The notes under the pieces were generated by a model. It was given only the letters and a program-made list of their open reading frames with translations, made no database searches and had not been told where the DNA came from. 64,000 nt of DNA from Shewanella sp. CG12_big_fil_rev_8_21_14_0_65_47_15. GTDB lineage: Bacteria; Pseudomonadota; Gammaproteobacteria; Enterobacterales; Shewanellaceae. Where the stretch lies: NCBI RefSeq assembly GCF_002783505.1, contig NZ_PFGL01000053.1, forward strand, positions 48,352 through 112,351, in the 5' to 3' direction. Each line of letters opens with the position of its first letter. The stretch's first letter is position 1. Positions 20,821 to 29,006 of the stretch are shown one piece after another. The translations under genes and the position numbers were made by a program.

Positions 20821-22581
20821 TTACGCCTCAAAGCCTTGTTGGCTCATCATATCCTTAGATAAGGGGATCAGTGATTCACTCACATCCTCCACCAGCTTCG
20901 CCACCTCTTCAATGGTGGTCATACCTTCACTCAAATATTGTAGTGCCGATTCGGCAAGCGGGGTAAAGTTGGGGCTCTGCAGGGCTGCGTGGGCAAAATT
21001 CTGTGGGTTACCCGAACGCATAGCATCAATCATATTCTCATCCAGTTCGAGGATTTCAAAAATACCGATCCGACCACGATAACCGCTGCCGTTACAACTT
21101 TGACAACCCGTGCCGATCCTAAAGTTTGCCGCCGAAAAATCTTTGCGGCTCACACTGCTAAGCCAGGCTTTTTCCTGCGCGCTGGGCTGATAGTCTACCC
21201 CGCAGTTATGGCAAACACGGCGCACTAAACGCTGGGCAATAATCACCCTTAAGGCACTCGCCACTAAATAACTGGCGGCGCCCATATCGAGCAAACGCAG
21301 CGCACTGGTAACCGCATCGTTAGTGTGCAGAGTGGATAATACAAAGTGGCCCGTCAAGGCACCGCGCAAACCAATTTCAACGGTTTCTTGGTCACGCATT
21401 TCCCCGACCATGATAATGTCCGGGTCTTGACGTAATGTGGTACGCAGTACGTTAGAAAAATCGAGTCCAATCTTATGGTTAACTTGAACTTGGTTAATTC
21501 GCGGTAATTGATATTCGACCGGATCTTCCACCGTAATGATCTTACGATCGGCGGTATTCAGCTCGCTTAAGATGCCGTATAGCGTGGTGGTTTTGCCGCT
21601 ACCCGTAGGCCCAGTCACGAGTAACATGCCATGGGGGCGCTTAATCTGCTTACGAATACGCGCCAAAATATGCGCTGGCATACCCGTTTCGTTTAAGGTC
21701 AGCAAACCCGCCGATTGGTCGAGTAGACGCATCACCACAGACTCACCGTGATAAATCGGCATAGTCGACATACGGACGTCAATTTGGTGGCCCTTAATTT
21801 CCATATGGAAACGGCCATCCTGTGGCAAACGTTTTTCAGAAATATCGAGGCCTGCCATTAACTTAAGCCGCAGGACTAAGGCGGCGGCAATATTCACTTC
21901 GTTCAGTATCGTTTCATGCAACTGGCCATCGATACGCTGGCGAATACGCAGGGCTTTATCACCAGGCTCAATATGGATATCCGAGGCGCGCATCTGTACC
22001 GCATCCTCGAAAATCGACTGTAGCAACTTAACGACTGTGGTTTCGTTATCGCTGTCGCCCGAGGTTAAGCTTGCCAAATCAAACATTTGATCGGCGGCAT
22101 ATTCCTCTTCGAGCTTGCCCGCAATTTGCGCAATCTGATCCGTGCGGCGATATAAATTATCAAAGGCTTGCAGCAGTTGCTGTTCGGGTGCGACCGCTAA
22201 AGTAAGCTTTTTCGGTGCAACTAAGATTTCTAAGTGATCGAGTGCCTGCAGATCCGCCGGATCGCTCATCGCGACTAGCACGCTGTCACCCCGATCTTCC
22301 ACCGCCAGTGCGCGGAAACGCCGCGCCTGCACTTCGGGAATTAACTGCACAACCTCTGCGGGAATAGGGCGCTTACTAATATCCAGTAGCGGCAAATTCA
22401 GCTGCTGCGACAGAAACTGCAACAACTGATGTTCGGTAATTGAGCGTAGATCGATAAGGGTTCGGCCCAGTTTATGGCCGGTGTTTCGCTGCTCGGAGAG
22501 GGCCTGCTGTAGCTGTTCCTCGGTAATAATGGATTCTTGAACTAACAGATCGCCCAAACGCATCTTTAATCTGGGTTTCAT
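20821..22581 (-). CDS. mshE: MSHA pilus extension ATPase MshE
   Basis: 586 residues of the GspE/PilB family. The N-terminal MshEN domain has two copies of the RLG-type motif (RLGDLLVQESIITEEQL and KLGRTLIDLRSITEHQL), a fold known to bind cyclic di-GMP in V. cholerae MshE. Some usual Gly positions are Ser or Glu/Arg here. Walker A is GPTGSGKTTTL near 323, Walker B is DPDIIMVGEMRD, and a His box follows. A zinc-type CHNCG...CQSCNGSG motif is near 455-500. It powers MSHA pilus extension. Its start overlaps the mshN stop by 4 bp. Confidence 0.95.
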   Translation of the reverse strand: MKPRLKMRLGDLLVQESIITEEQLQQALSEQRNTGHKLGRTLIDLRSITEHQLLQFLSQQLNLPLLDISKRPIPAEVVQLIPEVQARRFRALAVEDRGDSVLVAMSDPADLQALDHLEILVAPKKLTLAVAPEQQLLQAFDNLYRRTDQIAQIAGKLEEEYAADQMFDLASLTSGDSDNETTVVKLLQSIFEDAVQMRASDIHIEPGDKALRIRQRIDGQLHETILNEVNIAAALVLRLKLMAGLDISEKRLPQDGRFHMEIKGHQIDVRMSTMPIYHGESVVMRLLDQSAGLLTLNETGMPAHILARIRKQIKRPHGMLLVTGPTGSGKTTTLYGILSELNTADRKIITVEDPVEYQLPRINQVQVNHKIGLDFSNVLRTTLRQDPDIIMVGEMRDQETVEIGLRGALTGHFVLSTLHTNDAVTSALRLLDMGAASYLVASALRVIIAQRLVRRVCHNCGVDYQPSAQEKAWLSSVSRKDFSAANFRIGTGCQSCNGSGYRGRIGIFEILELDENMIDAMRSGNPQNFAHAALQSPNFTPLAESALQYLSEGMTTIEEVAKLVEDVSESLIPLSKDMMSQQGFEA

Positions 22582-23690
22582 TGGCTATCTCCTAGTTGGT
22601 TTAATCGTTGTTCTATAAAAGCGGTGGCCTGCATTGAGAGCCCTGGATGGCTTAATGCGCTGCGATAGGCTTGGCTGGCTTGAGCAAATTGCTGTTGTGA
22701 ATCCAGTGCATAGCCTAAGCCCATCCACCATTTCCCCTGCTGTGGCTCAAGCTGCAATAACTGCCGATAGGCCTGCTCTGCCAGGGTAAATTGACCTTGT
22801 TTTTGAGCTAAATCGCTCTGCGCTAACCATTTCTGCCGCGCTAACACATGGCTATCGGGAATGTTCGCTAGGCTAGTTAAGGCTGATTCTGTATCTCCCA
22901 TCGCCTGCTGCACACGGGCTAATAGCAGCGTGAATTCAAATTCTTGTGGATATAATAGCCAGCCTTGCTGTAATACTTGCGCCGCATCGGGTAATTGCCC
23001 CTGCCCATAATACAGTGCAGCCAGTTGTTTGCGCGCTTCGTGTAGGCTGGGATCTAAATTTAACGCTTTATTATAGTGCTCAATCGCCTTACTCCAGTCT
23101 GCTCGCTTATCTGCATCGATCGCCATGATAAGTTGTTTTTGGGCTAATTGAGTCGGTGTGAGCTTGACTTCCGTCACCGCCATTTTGCCTGCGGCTTGCA
23201 CTGGTTCAGCAATAGGTTCGGGTGTTGGGGTGAGTTTATGTTCGGCAACGGATTGAGGATGGGGTTCAGTTTCTATTTCTGTTTCGGGGCCAAGAGCCAC
23301 GCCCGTTACAGGAACCTGAGCCACGGGATCATCAACAGGCAATGCGATATCAACAGCATGCACAACTGCATCGACAGCGGGCACAGTTACTGATGACGCG
23401 AGTTCTGTAGTCGCTATTGGCTGTGATGCTTGTGCTTGTGATGCTTGCAATTGCGGCTGCTGCTCTAATTGCGGTTGCGGTTGCGAAACAACATTGTCCT
23501 GTTTGTTTATCCCTTGAAAGGCATAAACCGACAAAGCCCCGAGAAGCAAACAGACCACTCCGATCAACCAGCTTTTTTTGGAATGTCCGACGCGCCCCAT
23601 ATATTGCATTTGTGGCGACGTAATATTGGAAAGTTGATGTCCCTGCTGGCGCTTATCGAGGTCCTGCAGCATCTTGTTAATCACGCTCAT
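22578..23690 (-). CDS. mshN: MSHA biogenesis protein MshN (TPR)
   Basis: 370 residues. A cytoplasmic head is followed by one membrane segment (about 39-58) and a Gln/Pro/Val-rich periplasmic linker (about 65-185). Tetratricopeptide repeats fill residues about 190-365 (AIEHYNKALNLDPSLHEARK is one repeat). By analogy with PilF/PilW-like TPR proteins, it probably assists the MshL secretin or links it to the inner membrane. It overlaps both neighbours by 4 bp. Confidence 0.88.
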   Translation of the reverse strand: MSVINKMLQDLDKRQQGHQLSNITSPQMQYMGRVGHSKKSWLIGVVCLLLGALSVYAFQGINKQDNVVSQPQPQLEQQPQLQASQAQASQPIATTELASSVTVPAVDAVVHAVDIALPVDDPVAQVPVTGVALGPETEIETEPHPQSVAEHKLTPTPEPIAEPVQAAGKMAVTEVKLTPTQLAQKQLIMAIDADKRADWSKAIEHYNKALNLDPSLHEARKQLAALYYGQGQLPDAAQVLQQGWLLYPQEFEFTLLLARVQQAMGDTESALTSLANIPDSHVLARQKWLAQSDLAQKQGQFTLAEQAYRQLLQLEPQQGKWWMGLGYALDSQQQFAQASQAYRSALSHPGLSMQATAFIEQRLNQLGDSQ

Positions 23691-24625
23691 ACTCTATTCC
23701 CCCACAGTTGCAGGAGATCCACACCCGAGACAGTGATGGCAAAAATTAAGGCAGATAGGGCAACCAAGGCCAGTGCGAAATACGTTCGCCATTTCCACGC
23801 TTTGAATGCATCTCGGCTCGCATCTTCGGTGTCTAAAATGGCACCACGCACGTGGGAAGCCTGTACTTTGGTCGCGCCCTCACCAAAGCTTAACAATAAG
23901 GATTTGTGAGCTAATATATTGATCAATCTAGGAATACCTCGGGATGCATAGGCGATTCTCCGGGCGAGTTTGGCGTTAAACAAGGGTTCACCCGCCCGCC
24001 CTGCAATCGCTAATCGATGGCGAATATAGGCATCGACTTCATCCCATGTCAGTGGGCGCAGGTTATAGCTGAAGGTAATACGTTGGCGTAGCTGTCGAAA
24101 TGCTTGCCGCTTGAGCCTGTCATCCAGCTCTGGCTGCCCAAACAACACCACTTGGAGCAATTTACGGCTCTCGGTTTCAAGGTTAGTGAATAAGCGTAGG
24201 GCTTCGAGGCTGTCATCGGGTAGCGCTTGGGCCTCATCGAGCACTAATACGATCGAGTGCCCATGGGCACTTAAGGCAAGCAACTGCTGCTGGATCAGCC
24301 CTGTAAGCTGCTGCTGATCCATATCGGCAGCGTATTTTAGACCGAGTTCGTTGGCGACCGCCCAGCGCAGTTCGGCGGGCGTGAGATAGGGATTCGGCAA
24401 ATAAGCACAGTGAAAACCACTCGGCAGTTCATTAATTAACTTCCGACAAATTAAGGTTTTACCAGTACCAACCTCCCCCGTGACCTTGATAAAACCCTCC
24501 CCCGTTTGCAGGGCCATTTGCAGCACTTGCAAGGCTTCCACATGTGGCGATAACCCGAAAAAAAATCCGGTATTAGGTGTTAAGGAAAAGGGGGTTTGGC
24601 TTAGGCCAAAATGCTTCAAATACAT
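23687..24625 (-). CDS. mshM: MSHA biogenesis AAA ATPase MshM (ExeA-like)
   Basis: 312 residues. The AAA domain has Walker A GEVGTGKT at 50-57 and Walker B IVLVLDEAQAL near 125, with an arginine region RGIPRLINILAHKSLL. One membrane segment lies near the C-terminus (about 280-300). ExeA/GspA relatives help place the secretin in the cell wall. The start is 6 bp after the mshL stop. Confidence 0.92.
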   Translation of the reverse strand: MYLKHFGLSQTPFSLTPNTGFFFGLSPHVEALQVLQMALQTGEGFIKVTGEVGTGKTLICRKLINELPSGFHCAYLPNPYLTPAELRWAVANELGLKYAADMDQQQLTGLIQQQLLALSAHGHSIVLVLDEAQALPDDSLEALRLFTNLETESRKLLQVVLFGQPELDDRLKRQAFRQLRQRITFSYNLRPLTWDEVDAYIRHRLAIAGRAGEPLFNAKLARRIAYASRGIPRLINILAHKSLLLSFGEGATKVQASHVRGAILDTEDASRDAFKAWKWRTYFALALVALSALIFAITVSGVDLLQLWGNRV

Positions 24626-24631
24626 AGAAGC

Positions 24632-26314
24632 TTACTTATTCTCCGGATACCAACGATCGAGTAAGGACTTAGAACGCTCTAACTCATTCTTCCAAGTGTC
24701 GCCGCCAACCACAGTCGGCTTGAGCAAAATAATCAGCTCAGTTTTCTTTTTTTGTTTACTGCGATTTTTAAAGAGTTCTCCCATAAATGGGATATCCCCC
24801 AGCAAGGGCACCTGTGAGACGACTTCAATATTCTCACTCTTCATCAAACCACCGATCACCACCACATCGCCAGAGGAGGCGCGGATCACGGTATCGGATT
24901 CACGAATTTCACTCTGCGCCAATGGCAGCTCTAACGAGTCGGAGCTGACTTTAATTTCCTTTGTCTGCTCTTTAACATCGATAACCGATGGATGCACATG
25001 GAGCAATACGTTACCGTCTTTATCAATTTGTGGGGTAACATCGAGGGCTATGCCCGAGAAAAACGGTGTTAATTCAACCTGTGGCGTCGTGACTGGCGTT
25101 GTCCCAGCGACTGTGGTTGAGGAAACATCGGTGACAAAATACTCATCGGTGCCGACTTTAATGACCGCTTTTTGATTATTAGACGCCGTGACTCTTGGGC
25201 TGGAGAGCACATCCACATCTCCTTGGGTATCTAGCAAGTTGATCATGGTCGCGAAATCAGAGCCTTTGATGCTAATTGAGGTTACCCCCCCAATGGCGGA
25301 TGTGATCTTATCGCTTAGACCGGGGCCCGCCGAGGTGCCAAAATTGATATTGGTATTACCCACATGGCCTAAGACGTTTTCCCACTGGATCCCCTGCTGA
25401 TAACCATCGGATAGGGTCACTTCTAAAATTTTAGCCTCGAGGATCACCTGGCGCTGTAGGTGACTCTCGGCCGAACTTAAAAACGTACGCACCTGACGTA
25501 GCTCATTCGGATAGGCGCGAATTGTCACTAAACCTGCCTGTGGCGTCACGACCACTTGGCGGCCATTACCCGTGTCACCGATAATCGCCGTCAGCGTCTC
25601 CTTCAATTCTCCCCAAAAATCCGTCTTAGTGCGGGAACGAATAAAAGTGCCGTTGGTACTGTCACTGTTATTGCTGCTCGAGTTACTGCCATTATTCGAA
25701 TTATTATTCGAGCTATCGTTGAAGTTACTGTTGTTCGAGTTGCTATTCGAGTTGCCGTTGTTCGAATTATTATTGTCGGAGATCCGCCCAGAGCTAACCG
25801 AAGTCAACGACAGGCCATCACGCTCCATATATAAATAATTCAGTGGGAATGTTTCGGTACGCATTCCCGCAGGGAATACCCTTAGGACTCGGCCTTCTCG
25901 GCTAACTTCATAGCCGTAAATATCTTCAACGACTTGAATAGCTTCACTTAAGGTAACGCCTTTAAGTGAAAGAGAAATAGTACCTTGTACATCTGGGTGC
26001 ACAGCGACACTCAGGGGTGTGCCTTGTACTAGGCTCGGGAAAAACACTTTTGCATCCACATCATGGGCCGACACATCGAAGCGCCGCTCGGTTTCCATCG
26101 GAGGGGTTAACCCCGCCATCAGTGCGCCAGAATTAAGCTCACGTTGCACCGCATCCGGCATAGTTGCCGGTGGAGGTGGCGTTGCGGGTTTATCCGCTGC
26201 CGTCATGGATGCCGCGAGTTCCGCCTTTGAGGCTTCAGGCTGCGGCCTATCTGCGGTTTGGCATGCCAACAGGCAAAGTGAGAGTAGAGGTGTGAAGTAT
26301 TTAATCGCTTTCAT
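24632..26314 (-). CDS. mshL: MSHA outer-membrane secretin MshL
   Basis: 560 residues. A lipoprotein signal ends LLAC with lipidated Cys18. A secretin N-domain (STN-like) covers about 90-165, and the secretin barrel domain about 265-540, with the signature VPLLGDIPFMGELFKNR. It forms the outer-membrane gate for the pilus. Residues about 178-225 are a low-complexity Asn/Ser stretch not needed by the fold, encoded by repetitive DNA that could vary in length. It is downstream of mshK by 14 bp. Confidence 0.95.
   Translation of the reverse strand: MKAIKYFTPLLSLCLLACQTADRPQPEASKAELAASMTAADKPATPPPPATMPDAVQRELNSGALMAGLTPPMETERRFDVSAHDVDAKVFFPSLVQGTPLSVAVHPDVQGTISLSLKGVTLSEAIQVVEDIYGYEVSREGRVLRVFPAGMRTETFPLNYLYMERDGLSLTSVSSGRISDNNNSNNGNSNSNSNNSNFNDSSNNNSNNGSNSSSNNSDSTNGTFIRSRTKTDFWGELKETLTAIIGDTGNGRQVVVTPQAGLVTIRAYPNELRQVRTFLSSAESHLQRQVILEAKILEVTLSDGYQQGIQWENVLGHVGNTNINFGTSAGPGLSDKITSAIGGVTSISIKGSDFATMINLLDTQGDVDVLSSPRVTASNNQKAVIKVGTDEYFVTDVSSTTVAGTTPVTTPQVELTPFFSGIALDVTPQIDKDGNVLLHVHPSVIDVKEQTKEIKVSSDSLELPLAQSEIRESDTVIRASSGDVVVIGGLMKSENIEVVSQVPLLGDIPFMGELFKNRSKQKKKTELIILLKPTVVGGDTWKNELERSKSLLDRWYPENK
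25665..25785. repeat. Low-complexity Asn/Ser-coding tract in mshL
   Basis: Imperfect runs of AAT/AAC and AGT/TCG-type codons, seen on the plus strand as repeated ATTATTCGA and TTCGAGTT blocks, encode about 45 Asn/Ser residues. The tract keeps frame, and length variation in steps of 3 would be tolerated by the protein. Confidence 0.8.
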
Positions 26315-26328
26315 CTGAGTTGTATTCC

Positions 26329-26646
26329 CTATCTCTCTGTTATTGCTTGGAACAATGCCAATTTTCGGCCATCGGAAAGTGACACAGCCGAAGGCGTGAT
26401 GCGGACGACTGTCACCCCTTGAATGCTGTCACCGACAGACAATATTTTATTATTGATCACGGCGTAGGCCGTCTTCTCTGAACTGACGATGCTAGTTAAC
26501 ACTAAGGCTTGATGATGGGTTTGGCCCCCATGGCCCGCACTGGAAAATCCTTTACCGGGTAAGGTAGGATCACGCAATGCCTCCGCCGATACGCTGGAGG
26601 CGAGACCAGCTAATGCAATGAAAATATAAGGCTTATTTAGCAACAC
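26329..26646 (-). CDS. mshK: MSHA biogenesis protein MshK (PilP-like)
   Basis: 105 residues with a signal peptide or anchor at 1-20 and a short beta-rich domain containing LRDPTLPG and YAVINNKILSVGDSIQG, which resemble the HR domain of PilP/GspC proteins. It probably connects the inner-membrane alignment complex to MshL. It overlaps mshJ by 14 bp. Confidence 0.85.
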   Translation of the reverse strand: MLLNKPYIFIALAGLASSVSAEALRDPTLPGKGFSSAGHGGQTHHQALVLTSIVSSEKTAYAVINNKILSVGDSIQGVTVVRITPSAVSLSDGRKLALFQAITER

Positions 26647-27283
26647 TGATAAAGTCCTTATTAATACTCAAGGTATAGAGTTCGATATCTATGCTTCCCT
26701 TTGGATAATCGGCGACCTTGTAGTCGAGTCGTTTCCAGTAAAGCTTGTCCGGCATAGCCTCAACCGCTTCAACGAAGCGCAGCACAGAGAAATAATCTCC
26801 TTCGAGGCTCATGCGGATCCCATGGCTGTACAAATTAAGCTTTTTTTCTTCCCCTACGGCCAAAAGCGGCACAGGGGCAATCGAGGTAAATTTCAGTAGC
26901 TTTACCCCTTGTACCTGCCCGAGTAACTGACTCAATAACTCGGGCATATAATCTGCGGGTACCATGTCGACCATTTGCTCATTGAGCTGCGCATCGATAT
27001 CTTGATTCTGCTGCAATAGCAAATTGAGTCGTTGTTGATAATCCTGATTGGGATCCATAGCTAAACGCTGCTGGTACAGCTCAAGCTGTTGCACTGAAAT
27101 GCTATTTTCCTGTTCAAGGGTCTTGAGTTGCTGGGCTATGCTGCTGTGATTTTTCCACAGTGATTCTAATGGCATAAAGCCCAACATACCCAACAATACG
27201 AGTAGCGCGACCGCTATCAACACCCGCTCACGCCGACTCAGTACATCAAACTTCTGGCCTAAGCTCTTGAATATCGCTTTCAT
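26633..27283 (-). CDS. mshJ: MSHA biogenesis protein MshJ (PilO/GspM-like)
   Basis: 216 residues: short cytoplasmic N-terminus, one membrane segment (about 23-40), a coiled coil rich in Gln/Leu (about 45-100), and a C-terminal alpha/beta domain, the arrangement of PilO and GspM. It belongs to the inner-membrane alignment complex. Its start overlaps the preceding gene by 4 bp. Confidence 0.88.
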   Translation of the reverse strand: MKAIFKSLGQKFDVLSRRERVLIAVALLVLLGMLGFMPLESLWKNHSSIAQQLKTLEQENSISVQQLELYQQRLAMDPNQDYQQRLNLLLQQNQDIDAQLNEQMVDMVPADYMPELLSQLLGQVQGVKLLKFTSIAPVPLLAVGEEKKLNLYSHGIRMSLEGDYFSVLRFVEAVEAMPDKLYWKRLDYKVADYPKGSIDIELYTLSINKDFISVAK

Positions 27284-27882
27284 CGAGTGGACTCCACTGG
27301 CATGTCGCTCGTTAGCGTAAACGCTAACGGCTTATCCTCACCGCGATCCATTGTCATAGAAGAAAATGCTTGTCCTTTCAATGTGCTGGTCGTCTTTAGC
27401 TTGCCAACCCACAAAGGAATACTCTGTGGATGATCGGCAAAACCCTCAAACATAAAATGTTGCTCATTAATGGTGATACGACTTAGCCAAACACTGGCAT
27501 CGGAAACTGTGGCTAGTTCCTTAAGCACAGGACCAAAGCCTCGACTCGTGAGGGATGAGCGCACCGCGAGTTCACTCATTAGCAATTGTTTTAACGCTAA
27601 TTGCTGAGACTCCAAATCGACCCGTGCCACTAAGGCGGGATCGGGTTTGCGAGCGGCAATTTGTGCTTCGAGTTCAAGCTTTTGTTGATCGAGCCGTTGT
27701 TTTTGACTGCTGGCTTGTTGCAAAGCAAATTCGGATTGACTCAATTGCCAGTAGCCGTAGGCCCCCACAATAACACAGAGCAAAATCAACCCTGTGGCAT
27801 AGGCCATTAATCTTGCAAAGGTGAGCCTCTGCTCAGGCGGGAGTAATGTTGCAGAATATAAATTGACCCTGGATTTCATCAC
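27280..27882 (-). CDS. MSHA biogenesis PilN-like protein (second MshI)
   Basis: 200 residues. The N-terminal cytoplasmic VNLYSATLLPPEQRLTF matches the short motif by which PilN binds PilM. One membrane segment (about 26-46) is followed by a coiled coil and a ferredoxin-like periplasmic domain. It is the PilN counterpart between the PilM-like MshI and the PilO-like MshJ. It overlaps MshI by 4 bp. Annotations of relatives vary between MshI and MshI2. Confidence 0.85.
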   Translation of the reverse strand: MMKSRVNLYSATLLPPEQRLTFARLMAYATGLILLCVIVGAYGYWQLSQSEFALQQASSQKQRLDQQKLELEAQIAARKPDPALVARVDLESQQLALKQLLMSELAVRSSLTSRGFGPVLKELATVSDASVWLSRITINEQHFMFEGFADHPQSIPLWVGKLKTTSTLKGQAFSSMTMDRGEDKPLAFTLTSDMPVESTR

Positions 27883-28757
27883 TCGGCACCTCGGGAAAAT
27901 TCACTAAAGGCTAATTCCGCCATTCGAGCCCCGACAGCGCTTTTATCGATGACATTAACGGCTTGATTAAAGTTTGCCGAAACTAACTTAGCTAACGCAT
28001 CAACGGCACCATCGGCCAATAATTCGATAGAGGCCACTGGCGCTTGCCTGAGCTGGCTCTCAAAATAATCCATCGAACGTTGAATTTCTAAGCTGAGATT
28101 ATCGGCAAGACCATAATGAAGTTGATCGACGTCGGTTTTATCCAGTTGCATAAAGCCACGGACCCGGCGCTGCATATAGAGTTGGCCTTGCTTAACCACG
28201 GTCAGGAGCAATTCCTGTCCAGTATGGTGGCTGACAATGAGGCGCGCCTGGTTGTCATCGATAAATAGGTTAGTCATAACTAACTCTTCAATACTGATCC
28301 CGGCAACGCTAAGTCCTTGTGAGTTAATGGCTTGTACTATGTTGACGACATAATCTTTTGCCACCACTACGACACTGATTTTATTGCTTGGTAGCGGCGA
28401 CTCAAAATAATCTAAGTGGATCTGCGGCACTGGAATAGTCACCATATCTTTGATTGACCACAGCAGTGCTTGGGGCAGTTCTTCGGCATTTACATTGGGT
28501 TTATCGGCGACTAATAATTGGTAACAACTGCTCACCAGTACAATTTGCAGCCGAGCATTTGGGAAGGTACGGGCGAGGGCCGCAAAGGCCGTTTGCCATT
28601 GCTCATTTTGCAGCTCAAATGATAGCCATTGTTGCGCCAGATTGTCGGTGGCGGGAGCGTATACCCATAGCTTATCAGGACAGACATAGACACCGAGATC
28701 TATTGATGTCGCTTTCTTCTGCCAAAAGGCTAATCGACTAATGAGTCTTTTATCCAT
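27879..28757 (-). CDS. mshI: MSHA biogenesis protein MshI (PilM-like)
   Basis: 292 residues, soluble, of the actin-like PilM/GspL cytoplasmic type but lacking clear ATPase-grade phosphate loops. It should anchor the MshE ATPase side of the machine to the PilN-like protein encoded next. It is the first gene of the run mshI to mshF. The 249-bp gap separating it from mshH probably holds a promoter, although I cannot pick one with confidence. Confidence 0.85.
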   Translation of the reverse strand: MDKRLISRLAFWQKKATSIDLGVYVCPDKLWVYAPATDNLAQQWLSFELQNEQWQTAFAALARTFPNARLQIVLVSSCYQLLVADKPNVNAEELPQALLWSIKDMVTIPVPQIHLDYFESPLPSNKISVVVVAKDYVVNIVQAINSQGLSVAGISIEELVMTNLFIDDNQARLIVSHHTGQELLLTVVKQGQLYMQRRVRGFMQLDKTDVDQLHYGLADNLSLEIQRSMDYFESQLRQAPVASIELLADGAVDALAKLVSANFNQAVNVIDKSAVGARMAELAFSEFSRGAE

Positions 28758-29006
28758 AAAAATGCCTATAACCTGATGAATTGAAAAGCTAGAGTCACGA
28801 GTTCGCTACTGTTTATACCCAAACAACCTGAAAAACGATGGTTCATGAGACGTTGTAATGCAAATGGGGAGCTCATCAAATCCACCGTCATAATTTTGGC
28901 ACAGGCTAGTCTAGCCGCTAATCTGTGAATTTTATAGAGAAATACGCCAAATCAAGCCTAATCTTCCACTAGGATCACAAGAGTTCGTCAAAATCCTCCC
29001 CTTTGA

